A stretch of 52,760 bases of DNA from Chryseobacterium indologenes (lineage in GTDB: Bacteria > Bacteroidota > Bacteroidia > Flavobacteriales > Weeksellaceae), in contig LAZY01000018.1 in the NCBI GenBank assembly GCA_001013295.1, positions 1 to 52,760 of the forward strand, read 5' to 3'. Below, piece by piece: positions 1-8,925 of this stretch. Under the pieces are notes generated by a model. The model had not been told where the DNA came from. It did no database searches and worked only from the letters and a program-made list of their open reading frames with translations. The position numbers and the translations under genes were made by a program. How positions within the stretch are numbered: the stretch's first letter is position 1; each line of letters opens with the position of its first letter.

Positions 1-204
1 GTTATTGAAGCTATCGCTGCGTTGGGAACTATTATTCATGGTACTGTTCCTCCTACCATCAACCATTTTACTGATGATGAAAAGATTGACAGCAGATTAA
101 ACTTTACGTTTAATACCGCTGTGAAGAAAGATGTGAAAGTAGCCATGAGCAATACTTTTGGATTTGGCGGGCATAATGCTTGCGTTCTATTTAAGAAAAT
201 CTAA
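1..204 (+). CDS. fabF: 3-oxoacyl-ACP synthase II (KAS II), C-terminal fragment
   Basis: This is the last 67 codons of a beta-ketoacyl-ACP synthase that begins before the window; frame 1 is open from base 1. The enzyme condenses malonyl-ACP with acyl-ACP in fatty acid elongation. The fragment carries the conserved PPTIN segment and the glycine-rich NTFGFGGHNA loop near the C-terminus, which holds the gatekeeper Phe of this family. The catalytic Cys and both catalytic His lie upstream and cannot be seen. The first in-frame ATG (base 22) is internal, not a start. The next gene, rnc, begins 9 bases after the stop; a fabF-rnc pairing is common in bacteria, so co-transcription is likely. Confidence 0.93.
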   Translation, partial: VIEAIAALGTIIHGTVPPTINHFTDDEKIDSRLNFTFNTAVKKDVKVAMSNTFGFGGHNACVLFKKI

Positions 205-213
205 ATTCAATGA

Positions 214-978
214 ATGGAGTTACAGAAATACTTTTCTAAATTCCTTCTCAAAAAAAGAAAAAGACAACTAACGGAGAGAGATTATTTTCTCAGTACCGAG
301 CTCAGTAAAGTGCTAGGTACCGAGGTACAAAATATTGCTCTTTACCGCGAAGCTTTTTCTTTGAAAAATTCTTCTAAAAATCAAGACAGCAACTACGAAA
401 GACTTGAATTTTTGGGAGATTCTGTTTTGGGTACAATTATTTCTTGTCATTTGTTTCAGACGTATCCTCAGGCTAATGAGGGCTATCTGACACAGATGAA
501 ATCTAAGATTGTTAATAGGAAAAACCTTAATAAATTAGGAGAAGACCTCAAGCTTACCAACCTTTTGCAAAAGCAAAACAATTCATCAGCTTTGGGGGAG
601 AATATCTCCGGAAATTTATTTGAAGCCTTGATCGGTGCCGTTTATTTAGACTTCCATTATGATGCCTGTAAAAAGATCATTCTGGAAAAATTGCTGACGC
701 CTTCTGAAATCAATAAGCTTGAAAACAAAATTGTAAGCTATAAAGGTCTCCTTCTAGAATGGAGCCAGAAGAAGAAGGTCAATATCAAGTATGAAACCTG
801 CGAAGAGATACAGGTCAACAAATCTGTAGTATTCAGGTGCCATGTATGGCTGGGAGACGAAAAGATTGCCAACGCAACAGAGACTTCCAAGAAGAAAGCA
901 GAGGAAAAGGCAGCACAGAGGGCATTTTATATTTTAAATAAAAAAGAAAATATACTTGGAAATTCAAAAACTTTATGA
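214..978 (+). CDS. rnc: Ribonuclease III
   Basis: This is a double-strand-specific endoribonuclease for rRNA and mRNA processing, 254 residues (E. coli 226). The RNase III signature ERLEFLGDS is at residues 62-70, with D69 as the expected metal ligand. FEALIGA around residues 136-142 supplies the second catalytic Glu (E137). The position three residues before it is Asn where E. coli has Asp; from memory, relatives in this phylum read the same. A dsRNA-binding domain fills about residues 174-243, ending in the basic SKKKAEEKAAQRA helix. The N-terminus has a short basic extension. It follows fabF by 9 bases, and its 3' end overlaps the next reading frame by 23 bases, which points to one operon. 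Confidence 0.95.
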   Translation: MELQKYFSKFLLKKRKRQLTERDYFLSTELSKVLGTEVQNIALYREAFSLKNSSKNQDSNYERLEFLGDSVLGTIISCHLFQTYPQANEGYLTQMKSKIVNRKNLNKLGEDLKLTNLLQKQNNSSALGENISGNLFEALIGAVYLDFHYDACKKIILEKLLTPSEINKLENKIVSYKGLLLEWSQKKKVNIKYETCEEIQVNKSVVFRCHVWLGDEKIANATETSKKKAEEKAAQRAFYILNKKENILGNSKTL

Positions 979-1429
979 TCTGGATGATATAGAATTTGAA
1001 GATATTGCCATAGGATTGGTAAGATTAGCAAAAGATATACCCGCTCACGAGTTTTTCTACAAAATCAATCAAACAAACAACCTCAGTTTTTCAAGAAAGA
1101 AAGATCTGGTCTTTCACGGGGCGTATTATGATTATTTTTTTCCAAGATTTGAGGCCTACCACAAGTATTCCAAGACCTGTTTTACCTTTATTTCCAACAA
1201 ATCTTCTGAAAGTAAGCAAAAAAAAGTTCAGACCGAACTTTTTACAGAAGAAGAAAATATTAAGTTTTTATTAAATAATCAGGTAGATGTAGAATATATT
1301 TTGCATAGTTCGGAACAGTTTCCTGATTTTTCCGTAATTTTGCTCCCTGAAAATCTTGTGTTTCCAATTCAAGATTACACACTGAGTTCTGATGAAGAAC
1401 TTTATCAAATTATCCAGTATTATGAATAA
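956..1429 (+). CDS. IPExxxVDY family protein
   Basis: This 157-residue protein belongs to a small Bacteroidetes family named for a C-terminal motif; here the motif reads LPENLVFPIQDY at about residues 130-141, a relaxed version. No function is established. It has no signal peptide and no membrane segment, so it is probably cytosolic. The only reasonable start is TTG at 956: the next stop upstream in frame is at 935-937 and no ATG lies between. The start is inside rnc (23-base overlap) and the stop overlaps the pyk ATG by 8 bases, so translation is probably coupled on both sides. The rnc / IPExxxVDY / pyk order suggests that it is constitutively expressed. Confidence 0.8.
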   Translation: MEIQKLYDLDDIEFEDIAIGLVRLAKDIPAHEFFYKINQTNNLSFSRKKDLVFHGAYYDYFFPRFEAYHKYSKTCFTFISNKSSESKQKKVQTELFTEEENIKFLLNNQVDVEYILHSSEQFPDFSVILLPENLVFPIQDYTLSSDEELYQIIQYYE

Positions 1430-2867
1430 GTATTTAAAGAAGACAAAAATTATCGCAACACTAGGGCCTGCTTCGTCGTCGAAGGAGGTAATGTTAGATC
1501 TGATGAAAGCGGGTGTTGATATTTTCAGAATAAATTTTTCCCATGCAGATTACGACTTAGTTCGAAAAAATATTGAAATAATTAGAGAGCTCAACAGTGA
1601 GTACGGTTATTCAGTGGGTATTTTAGGAGACCTTCAGGGACCTAAACTAAGGGTAGGTGTTGTAAAAGAAGGTTCTTATCTGAACCCGGGAGATGTTCTT
1701 ACTTTCACCAATGAAAAGATGGAAGGAGACTCTACCAAGGTTTATATGACGTACCAACAGTTTCCACAAGACGTAAAAGTAGGGGAAAGAATCCTTATTG
1801 ATGACGGTAAGCTGGTATTGGAGGTTACTGAAACCAATGAAGTAGATACAGTAAAGGCTAAAACGATTCAAGGAGGACCTCTGAGCTCTAAAAAAGGAGT
1901 AAACCTTCCTAATACCCAGGTATCTCTTCCTGCATTGACAGAAAAGGATATTCAGGATGCTAATTTCATGCTTGACATGGAGGTAGACTGGATCGCTCTT
2001 TCTTTTGTGCGTCATGCTCAGGACATCATTGACCTGAAAGAATTAATTGCAAAACATCCGAACGGTAAATTCAAAACTCCGATCATTGCGAAGATTGAAA
2101 AACCTGAAGGGGTTAAAAATATTGAAGAAATCCTATTGGAATGTGACGGACTGATGGTTGCCCGTGGTGACCTTGGTGTAGAAGTTCCGATGGAAGAAGT
2201 TCCTGCCATCCAGAAAAATCTGGTAGAAAAAGCAAGGTTCTACTCTAAACCTGTAATTATCGCTACTCAAATGATGGAAACGATGATCAACAGCTTAACG
2301 CCTACAAGAGCTGAAGTAAATGACGTTGCAAACTCTGTATTGGATGGTGCTGATGCGGTAATGCTTTCAGGAGAAACTTCTGTAGGTAGATACCCGGTAC
2401 AGGTAGTAGAAAACATGGCTAAAATTGTGAAAAACATTGAAACCACTCACTTCTACCAACACAAGAACGAACCGATTGAAAAGGACTATAACTGCATCGA
2501 TGAGCGATTCATTACGAACAGGGTATGTCTTGCAGCAGTAAGAATTGCAAAAACAACCAACGTTTCTGCGATCGTTACCCTTACGCATTCAGGATATACG
2601 GCTTTCCAGCTTGCAGCACACAGACCCAATTCTCACATCATCGTATACAGTGGTAACCGAAGAGTAATTACCATGCTGAACCTTCTTTGGGGTGTTCACG
2701 CTTATTACTATGATATGAAGAAATCTACTGACGAAACAATCATCCAGGTAAATATGCTAACGCATAACTACGGTTATATCGAAACAGGAGACTTCGTTAT
2801 CAACATCAATGCTACGCCGTCATATGAAGGTGGTAAGACCAATACGTTGAGATTGACTACAGTTTAA
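1422..2867 (+). CDS. pyk: Pyruvate kinase
   Basis: The enzyme converts phosphoenolpyruvate and ADP to pyruvate and ATP in the last step of glycolysis, in the cytosol. From the ATG at 1422 it has 481 residues, the usual bacterial size without the extra C-terminal PEP-utilising domain. The N-terminus KKTKIIATLGPAS is typical. The active-site block IIAKIEKPEG is near residues 221-230, with the catalytic Lys, and MVARGDLGVE follows near 244-253. A longer reading from ATG 1392 would add ten residues that are really the shifted end of the upstream gene, so 1422 is preferred. It overlaps the IPExxxVDY stop by 8 bases. A strong terminator follows. Confidence 0.96.
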   Translation: MNKYLKKTKIIATLGPASSSKEVMLDLMKAGVDIFRINFSHADYDLVRKNIEIIRELNSEYGYSVGILGDLQGPKLRVGVVKEGSYLNPGDVLTFTNEKMEGDSTKVYMTYQQFPQDVKVGERILIDDGKLVLEVTETNEVDTVKAKTIQGGPLSSKKGVNLPNTQVSLPALTEKDIQDANFMLDMEVDWIALSFVRHAQDIIDLKELIAKHPNGKFKTPIIAKIEKPEGVKNIEEILLECDGLMVARGDLGVEVPMEEVPAIQKNLVEKARFYSKPVIIATQMMETMINSLTPTRAEVNDVANSVLDGADAVMLSGETSVGRYPVQVVENMAKIVKNIETTHFYQHKNEPIEKDYNCIDERFITNRVCLAAVRIAKTTNVSAIVTLTHSGYTAFQLAAHRPNSHIIVYSGNRRVITMLNLLWGVHAYYYDMKKSTDETIIQVNMLTHNYGYIETGDFVININATPSYEGGKTNTLRLTTV

Positions 2868-2934
2868 GAGGCAAAAATGTAAAATCGTGAAATCGTGAAA
2901 TTGCAAAAAAGCTGATTACGTTTTTCAAAACATA

Positions 2935-2969
2935 AAAAAACTCCCGGAAATTAATTTTCGGGAGTTTTT
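2935..2969. terminator. Bidirectional intrinsic terminator (pyk / aldehyde dehydrogenase)
   Basis: CTCCCG at 2941-2946 pairs with CGGGAG at 2959-2964. The stem continues inward through one G-T pair and three A-T pairs to a TTAA loop, and it is flanked by an A-tract on the left and a T-tract on the right. It therefore works for pyk on the plus strand and for the convergent aldehyde dehydrogenase on the minus strand. Confidence 0.9.
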
Positions 2970-2991
2970 ATTTATATTGTAATGACAGCTT

Positions 2992-4284
2992 TTAATTACC
3001 TACAATGGTCTTTGCTGTTACAAACTCTTTTAAAGCTAATAATGAGAGCTCTGTTCCGTATCCGGAAGCCTTTGATCCTCCAAATGGGAAACGCGGGTCA
3101 GAACTGGTCATTCTGTTGATATTAACCGTACCTGACTCAAGGTTTTCGATAAAGAATAGCTGGCGGTCCTTATCTTTAGTCCAAACTGAATTGGAAAGTC
3201 CGAAAGGAATATCATTGGCAATCTGCAATGCTTCTTCAGCATCTTTTGCAATCATCACCATACCAAGAGGGCCAAAAAGTTCTTCTTTTAAAATAGGATT
3301 TCCTTCCTGAACTCTTATTAAACCTGGTTTAAATTCATTTTCTGAAATTCTTTCCAAAGGAATGATAATCTCAGCACCATTTTCCAATGCTCTTTTGAAT
3401 TGAGCTTCCAATTCGTCGGCCAGATCAGGTCTTGCCATTCCTGCCAACTTGGTTTCTTTATTGAAAGGGTCTCCAATTTCGTATTTCTTATATTCTTCGA
3501 TGAATAGGGGTAGAAATTGGTCTTCAATTTTTTCATCAAGGATAAATCTTTTGGCGGCCGTACAGGTTTGTCCGCAGTTTTGAAGTCTTGATTTTGCTCC
3601 TGCTTTGGCTGCAGCTTCCAGGTCTCCATCCTCAAAAATGATAAAAGCATCACTTCCCCCTAATTCAAGTAAAGATTTTTTGATATTTAAACCAGCGATT
3701 GAAGCCACTTCTCCACCTGCTTTTCCACTTCCTGTAAGACTTACTCCTTTTACCGCATCATGTTCAAGAATTTCTTTTACGACTTTATGCCCTACTTCAA
3801 GGTTTTGAAAAATCCCTTCAGGAAAGCCTGCTTCCAGAAGCACTTCTTCTATGGCATTTCCACTTCCGAAACAAATTGAAGCATGCTTCAGAACCACTGT
3901 ATTTCCTGCTAATATTGCAGGAACAGCAAATCTTAATACCTGCCAGAAAGGAAAGTTCCAGGGCATTACTCCAAGAATAACTCCTTTGGGAGCGTAATGA
4001 ACTTCAGAATATGCAAATTCAGATTCAACTTTTTCAGGTTGTAAAATATTCTCAGCATCAGCATAATAATTCATCATCAGAGCACATTTTTCTACCTCAG
4101 CAATGGATTCTGAAATGGGTTTATTCATTTCTGTAGTAATGATCCTTCCAAACTTCTCTGAATTATTTTTTAAGATTTCTGCTGCTTTTGCAATTAACTT
4201 CTGCCTTTCCTCAAACGGCACTTTTCTCCACACTGAAAACGCTTTATCTGCTTTAATAAGCTTGCTTTCAATTAATTGTTCCAT
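2992..4284 (-). CDS. NAD(P)-dependent aldehyde dehydrogenase, succinate-semialdehyde dehydrogenase type (Sad/YneI-like)
   Basis: This 430-residue aldehyde dehydrogenase oxidises an aldehyde to the acid with NAD(P)+. It most resembles E. coli Sad (YneI), a succinate semialdehyde dehydrogenase, but substrate is inferred from resemblance only. PWNFP is at residues 108-112, the NAD-binding TGSGKAGG at about 184-191, the general-base Glu in LLELGG at E207, and the catalytic Cys in NCGQTC at C241. It is about 30 residues shorter than Sad at the N-terminus, lacking the INPATGE strand; no in-frame extension is obvious, and I take this as natural. It lies downstream of hutG with a 137-base gap that contains a perfect inverted repeat, so it may have its own promoter. 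Confidence 0.88.
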   Translation of the reverse strand: MEQLIESKLIKADKAFSVWRKVPFEERQKLIAKAAEILKNNSEKFGRIITTEMNKPISESIAEVEKCALMMNYYADAENILQPEKVESEFAYSEVHYAPKGVILGVMPWNFPFWQVLRFAVPAILAGNTVVLKHASICFGSGNAIEEVLLEAGFPEGIFQNLEVGHKVVKEILEHDAVKGVSLTGSGKAGGEVASIAGLNIKKSLLELGGSDAFIIFEDGDLEAAAKAGAKSRLQNCGQTCTAAKRFILDEKIEDQFLPLFIEEYKKYEIGDPFNKETKLAGMARPDLADELEAQFKRALENGAEIIIPLERISENEFKPGLIRVQEGNPILKEELFGPLGMVMIAKDAEEALQIANDIPFGLSNSVWTKDKDRQLFFIENLESGTVNINRMTSSDPRFPFGGSKASGYGTELSLLALKEFVTAKTIVGN

Positions 4285-4324
4285 AATATAAATTCTGTTT
4301 TAAATTCAGCTAATGAATTTATGA

Positions 4325-4345
4325 GTGCTTTTGTTTTAAAAGCAC
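4325..4345. promoter_or_regulatory. Perfect 8-bp inverted repeat upstream of the aldehyde dehydrogenase
   Basis: GTGCTTTT (4325-4332) and AAAAGCAC (4338-4345) are perfectly complementary across a 5-base spacer, about 40 bases before the aldehyde dehydrogenase ATG. On the minus strand no T-run follows, so this is not a standard terminator for hutG. A leader hairpin or operator are the alternatives. Confidence 0.4.
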
Positions 4346-4421
4346 GGTGAAATCAGCAAATTCCATTCCTTAAGGATCAATAAAATAATGATTTTCTCTA
4401 TCGGAAGAATATAATTTTACC

Positions 4422-5345
4422 TTAAATCATTAGCCATTCATTCACAAGACACGCTGCGAGTCTTGCCGTCCTGTCCTGAATATCAAAAGACGGGTTAACC
4501 TCAGCTACATCCAGTGCAACCGTTTTTTTGTTTTTCAAAATATGCCTGTAAAAATGCATAAAGGTTGAATCTGCAAAGATACCATTATATGCGGAAGCAG
4601 AAACCCCCGGAGCGATAGAAGCATTAAAAACATCCATACAAATGGTAAGATAGACAAAATCTACAGTCTCCAGCAAATCATCAATCCGTTGATAGATGGA
4701 TGGTAGATTCTCAAAAAAAAGTTCGTCAGCCAGGATATATTTCATCCCATATTGATGGGCTGTATCAAAAAGTTTCAAAGTATTGGAGTTTCTTTGAATC
4801 CCGATGTGCAGAGAATGGATGGGACCTTCCTGTACAATCTGCCAGAATCCTGTTCCTGAGCTTGGCCCTACTCCTTTTTCCGGCTGTCTGTTATCAAAAT
4901 GGGCGTCGATATTGATGATTCCGATCTTCTGTTCCGGAAAGGCTGTTTTAACGCCTAAATAATGGGCATAGGTTACTTCATGGCCACCCCCTAAAACAAG
5001 AGATTTCCCACCTTTTAAAAGAACTTTTGAAACATTCTTAGCCAGATTGTTCTGTGTATTTTCCAGATTGCCGTCTTCACAGGTAATATTTCCAAAATCC
5101 AGCATTGAAAAATCGGGAATGATCACCGGAAAATTAGACATATTCTTCCTGATGATGTCCGGAGCATCTTTTGCTCCCTGACGGCCTCTGTTTCTTCTTA
5201 CGCCTTCGTCCACGGCAAAACCATGCAGTACGAAGTCATCCGTTGAAATATTGTCGTAATTGTGTTCTTCTTTTACTCTCTGAAATAGTCTGTGGAAAAG
5301 GAGCTCTTCTCCATCCAATCTACCCTGCCAAATATTTTGAAACAT
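4422..5345 (-). CDS. hutG: Formimidoylglutamase
   Basis: This ureohydrolase-fold enzyme (arginase/agmatinase family, 307 residues) hydrolyses N-formimidoyl-L-glutamate to glutamate and formamide, the last step of histidine degradation. Metal-site motifs are GGGHE (119-123) and DAHFDNR (147-153). The third metal motif reads CMDVFNASIAPGVSA (from 236), where most ureohydrolases have DxDxxDP: one Asp (D238) remains and the first is Cys. From memory, hutG in this phylum commonly departs from the canonical motif here, so I keep the call. hutI is in the same direction 3.6 kb upstream, which supports it. hutH and hutU are not in the window. It sits 126 bases after the BCCT transporter gene. Confidence 0.87.
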   Translation of the reverse strand: MFQNIWQGRLDGEELLFHRLFQRVKEEHNYDNISTDDFVLHGFAVDEGVRRNRGRQGAKDAPDIIRKNMSNFPVIIPDFSMLDFGNITCEDGNLENTQNNLAKNVSKVLLKGGKSLVLGGGHEVTYAHYLGVKTAFPEQKIGIINIDAHFDNRQPEKGVGPSSGTGFWQIVQEGPIHSLHIGIQRNSNTLKLFDTAHQYGMKYILADELFFENLPSIYQRIDDLLETVDFVYLTICMDVFNASIAPGVSASAYNGIFADSTFMHFYRHILKNKKTVALDVAEVNPSFDIQDRTARLAACLVNEWLMI

Positions 5346-5471
5346 AATTCTTTAAAATTCAATTTTAGTCACATCATTATATCCATGTAAAGCTAACTAA
5401 TATTGTTTAGATAAAAAAGCTCCTTTCGCACATTATGCAAAGAATTCATGATAAGAACAACGGCTCTCTTT

Positions 5472-7484
5472 TTATTCTTTATTCTCGTTGGCATTGCTGC
5501 TGATAAACATCTCATTCCGTTCTTCGGAAATAATTTCCAGAAACCTTTCGTAATGTTTCAGTACATCAGAGATCAACTCATTTTTTGTAAAATACTGCAC
5601 ATCATAACCTTCTCTCCCATCGCCGAAATAAGATCTTGGGTAATGGGTTTTATTATCATCCAGATCCGGAAGGTTCTCTTCATTAATGATGTATTCGGAA
5701 ACCGTTTTTGCCTGATTTCTGATACCGTAAACAAAATTGTTGACTACTCCCTGGTGAATTTCTATTTCTATTCTGACAGGATTGTCATGCTGATTTATTT
5801 TTGCTTCTATTCCATTGGCTGCAAATTCCTGCTGCAGGTCTGTAAATGCTTCTTTAGCTTTTATTTGAATAAAATGATCTACTGAAGAATTATCTTTAAA
5901 GGAAACAATATTCTTTAAACGTTCCTTCCAGAATTCACCGGACCATGGAACTGTGGAAGCGGAGAAGTTTCTTTCATAGTATTTCTGATCAATACTCAAT
6001 CCTTTTATCAGACTTACCATAAATAAAATAATGATGACCGAAAACGGTAAAGCTGTGATCAGGGTCATACTCTGAAGTGCTTTTAATCCTCCTGCATTTA
6101 AAAGAAGAAGGGATAAAACAGCCAGCAAAACACCCCAGAATACAATCTGCCATTTCGGAGATTTATTGGCATTCTTGGTTGCAATACTGTTCATTACAAA
6201 TATTCCTGAATCTGCTGACGTCACAAAAAAGATAATGATGATAAGAATAACAAAGAAACCGGTAAAAGACGAAAAAGGCATATATTCTAAAAACCTGAAC
6301 ATTAATGCATCGGGATCTGAAGAAAATTTACTTAATAATCCATCCGCAATATTCAGATCAAACCATATGGCACTGTTTCCAAATACGGACATCCAAATGA
6401 AATTGAAAAGTGTAGGTAAAATTAAAACTGCAAGAATAAACTCCCTGATTGTACGACCTTTGGAAATTTTTGCAATGAATAAACCTACATAGGGTGACCA
6501 GGAAATCCACCATGCCCAATACAGGATGGTCCAATCATAGAACCAAGGCAATGCGTTTTTCTCATAAACATGGGTATTGAACGTAAGATTGAAAAAATTA
6601 TTGATGTAGTTTCCCAACCCTTCTGTAAAGCTTCCGATCAGATAAACCGTTGGCCCCAATACCAGTACAAAAAGAAGAAGCACTATCACACTTACTACAT
6701 TGATGTTGCTTAATATTTTAACGCCCTTCCCTACTCCGGAAATTGCAGAAATAACAGATATAGAAACAAGACATACTACAATGATGATCTGATATATAAA
6801 GCTGTTTTCAGGAGTAATGTGTAAAATATTCAATCCGGAACTGATCTGTACCACTCCAAATCCCAGTGTTGTGGTGATCCCGAAGAATGTACAGCAAAGT
6901 GCAAAAACATCAATAGCATTTCCCCAGCGGCCGTTTATTTTATTTTTTAATAATGGATAAAAACAGCTGCGTAATGAAAGCGGCAATCTGTAGCGGTAAG
7001 CGAAATAAGATAATGAGAGTCCTACAACTCCATAAATAGCCCATGCATGAATACCCCAATGAAAAAAGGTATATAGCTGTGCCTGTTTTGCTCTGCTTAC
7101 ATAATGATTATCTGCAAAAACTTCAGAAGAATAGTGCTGCATGGGTTCTGCTACACTGAAATAGATAAGCCCGATTCCCATTCCTGCCGCAAACAGCATC
7201 GAAATCCATGAAAAGAATGAATATTCCGGTTTACTGTCATTAGCTCCCAGCTTAATATTGGCATATTTACTGAAAAGCAGGTATACCAGGAAAATAACAA
7301 ATAAGGTTACGGACCATACATATACCCAGTTTAAGTTAACAAATATGAATTGTTTGATTTCGTTCAGGATATTCTCCGTCGGTTTTGGATACACTGCTGA
7401 AAGAAAACAGGTACCTATAATAAATATCAAACTCGGAATAGTGACCCCTTTGTTAAAAGTAGATCTAACATTTTGAAAATTCAT
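5472..7484 (-). CDS. BCCT family betaine/choline/carnitine transporter
   Basis: This secondary transporter for quaternary ammonium compounds has 670 residues and is BetT-like in size. The core is about 12 membrane segments over residues 15-510. The family signature region WAWWISWSPYVGLF lies near residue 320, including the Trp-rich substrate box. FAAGMGIGLIYFSVAEP near residue 100 is also typical. A soluble tail of about 160 residues (about 510-670) matches the long regulatory C-terminus of BetT-type proteins. Substrate cannot be told from sequence: choline, glycine betaine or another trimethylammonium compound are possible. It stands between hutI-DUF695 and hutG. No betaine-synthesis gene (betA/betB) is in the window. 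Confidence 0.9.
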   Translation of the reverse strand: MNFQNVRSTFNKGVTIPSLIFIIGTCFLSAVYPKPTENILNEIKQFIFVNLNWVYVWSVTLFVIFLVYLLFSKYANIKLGANDSKPEYSFFSWISMLFAAGMGIGLIYFSVAEPMQHYSSEVFADNHYVSRAKQAQLYTFFHWGIHAWAIYGVVGLSLSYFAYRYRLPLSLRSCFYPLLKNKINGRWGNAIDVFALCCTFFGITTTLGFGVVQISSGLNILHITPENSFIYQIIIVVCLVSISVISAISGVGKGVKILSNINVVSVIVLLLFVLVLGPTVYLIGSFTEGLGNYINNFFNLTFNTHVYEKNALPWFYDWTILYWAWWISWSPYVGLFIAKISKGRTIREFILAVLILPTLFNFIWMSVFGNSAIWFDLNIADGLLSKFSSDPDALMFRFLEYMPFSSFTGFFVILIIIIFFVTSADSGIFVMNSIATKNANKSPKWQIVFWGVLLAVLSLLLLNAGGLKALQSMTLITALPFSVIIILFMVSLIKGLSIDQKYYERNFSASTVPWSGEFWKERLKNIVSFKDNSSVDHFIQIKAKEAFTDLQQEFAANGIEAKINQHDNPVRIEIEIHQGVVNNFVYGIRNQAKTVSEYIINEENLPDLDDNKTHYPRSYFGDGREGYDVQYFTKNELISDVLKHYERFLEIISEERNEMFISSNANENKE

Positions 7485-7848
7485 TTTTTATATTTTCGAA
7501 TTTATAGTATTGACAAGTCTTCCTGGTACGGGATATAGCTGTAAAAAAAGTACTGAGAAATAAGAAAATATCCAGGTTTTCCGGGATCTCCGGTGCACTT
7601 AAGAACTATTGAAAATGCGCTATTTATCTAAAAATCAACGCTAATTGCACCGCAAGATAAGAAAACTTATAGAGAAAATGAAAAAAATGAGAGACTTTAT
7701 GATTTTGCCATTCTTCTATTCACGTGTATTTTTGGAAATATTTTACTTCAAAAAAGGGAGTAGGTTTCCTGCAGATTTCACAGATTACATGGATATTAGT
7801 AATTAATAAAAATGTGGATAAGTTTGTTCTTATCCACATTTTCTATTT
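7485..7848. other. Intergenic stretch with terminator and no gene
   Basis: These 364 bases between the BCCT gene and the DUF695 gene contain no credible reading frame on either strand. The only clear elements are the DUF695 terminator (7809-7842) and a two-unit tandem 9-mer, CAGATTTCA CAGATTACA, at 7772-7789. The BCCT promoter should lie in the left part, but no clean TAnnTTTG box is visible. Confidence 0.6.
7809..7842 (-). terminator. Intrinsic terminator of the DUF695 gene
   Basis: A 14-bp perfect stem (AAAATGTGGATAAG with its complement) surrounds a six-base loop at 7823-7828, just after the minus-strand stop at 7849. The arms end in A/T tracts, so termination on the minus strand is expected. 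Confidence 0.85.
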
Positions 7849-8913
7849 TTAAACTGCGTTATTATAATATTTAAAATACTGCCAGTATTTATCTTTAAAG
7901 ATTCTGAACGAGGTGTTGTATTCAGGCGTATTATCTTTTATGGTTTTAAAAACTTTAGAGACCTCTCTGAAGTCTTTACCTGCAAAGTAACTTTCCTTGA
8001 TATTATCTGCTGTTTCACGGCCTATATACAGGTATCCTTTTTCTTTCAGATCTTCAATAGCTTTATCTTCAATCTCGCCTAGTTTTTCAAAATCTTCTTG
8101 TTCAGGAAGTCCATCATTATTGTCTCCGTTATAATGAAATTTCAGTACCGAAATCCATGGATAGGAAGCCTTTGCATCATAATTCAGCAGCGGAAGGTTC
8201 ATACAGGCGATAAGAGGCTTTTCATTACCCAAAGTTGCTCTGAGAATAGAAAACTGTTCGTTTACATCTTCTCTCTTTACACTTCTATATTTTTCAGTAA
8301 ATTCTCTTTCTCTCCATGATAGGAAATCTTTGAGTTTTTCAATAGGAACAAGTTCTTTTTCGGCCTGATCTCTCCCTACAACGGCAAATGTGTCGATCTG
8401 CGTAGCAAAGTTTAATTCTCCTAAAAAATTATCTAAAAAGATACAGACACCTGTTGTAACAGCATCTTTATTTTCAGCATTACCATCATAAACAAAAACC
8501 AGATCAATCTCATCAGGATAGTTTTCCTGTTCATTGGAATAGAAAAAAATATGATCCTTTGTAAATTTATATTCACCCATTGTGACATTTACATCTTTAA
8601 TATCCATTGCTGGCTTCAAAGCAGTAAACTTCCAATGATCAAGTTTTGGAGCAGCATGAATAAGTTCTTCAATGAAAACAACATTCCTGATCTCTCCATC
8701 TGCTGTAAGCACCAATTCTGCGGTGGAATCATCACTCATTCCGGTCAGAAAATAATAGCCTTCATTGATCTGGCTAAGCCTGGGAGCTATTTTATCAAAA
8801 AAATCTTTTTCAATTGCTTCCTGATCACCGTTTTTAACGACTTGATAAAAGCTTTTTTCTTCTGTTAAAAACCAGTCCCAAAAACCTTTATAATCCAACT
8901 GCGTCTGCTCCAT
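7849..8913 (-). CDS. DUF695 family protein
   Basis: This is a 354-residue cytosolic protein with no signal peptide or membrane segment. The C-terminal third matches DUF695 as I recall it: YPWISVLKFHY, then GLPEQEDFEKLGEIED and YIGRETAD near residues 235-310. The N-terminal two thirds (from KGFWDWFLTEEKSFY) resemble a conserved region found before DUF695 in related bacteria. Function is unknown; no catalytic motif is visible. It starts 12 bases after hutI ends, so it is probably co-transcribed with hutI, and it ends at a strong terminator. A role in histidine metabolism cannot be inferred from this alone. Confidence 0.75.
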   Translation of the reverse strand: MEQTQLDYKGFWDWFLTEEKSFYQVVKNGDQEAIEKDFFDKIAPRLSQINEGYYFLTGMSDDSTAELVLTADGEIRNVVFIEELIHAAPKLDHWKFTALKPAMDIKDVNVTMGEYKFTKDHIFFYSNEQENYPDEIDLVFVYDGNAENKDAVTTGVCIFLDNFLGELNFATQIDTFAVVGRDQAEKELVPIEKLKDFLSWREREFTEKYRSVKREDVNEQFSILRATLGNEKPLIACMNLPLLNYDAKASYPWISVLKFHYNGDNNDGLPEQEDFEKLGEIEDKAIEDLKEKGYLYIGRETADNIKESYFAGKDFREVSKVFKTIKDNTPEYNTSFRIFKDKYWQYFKYYNNAV

Positions 8914-8925
8914 CTTAAATAGTAT

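Noticed and set aside
1392..1421. Upstream ATG for pyk
   Set aside because: It would add ten residues encoded by the shifted end of the preceding gene, unlike pyruvate kinase N-termini.
5448..5885. Plus-strand 145-codon frame over the BCCT 3' end
   Set aside because: It is antisense to a well-supported transporter C-terminus and looks like a composition shadow.
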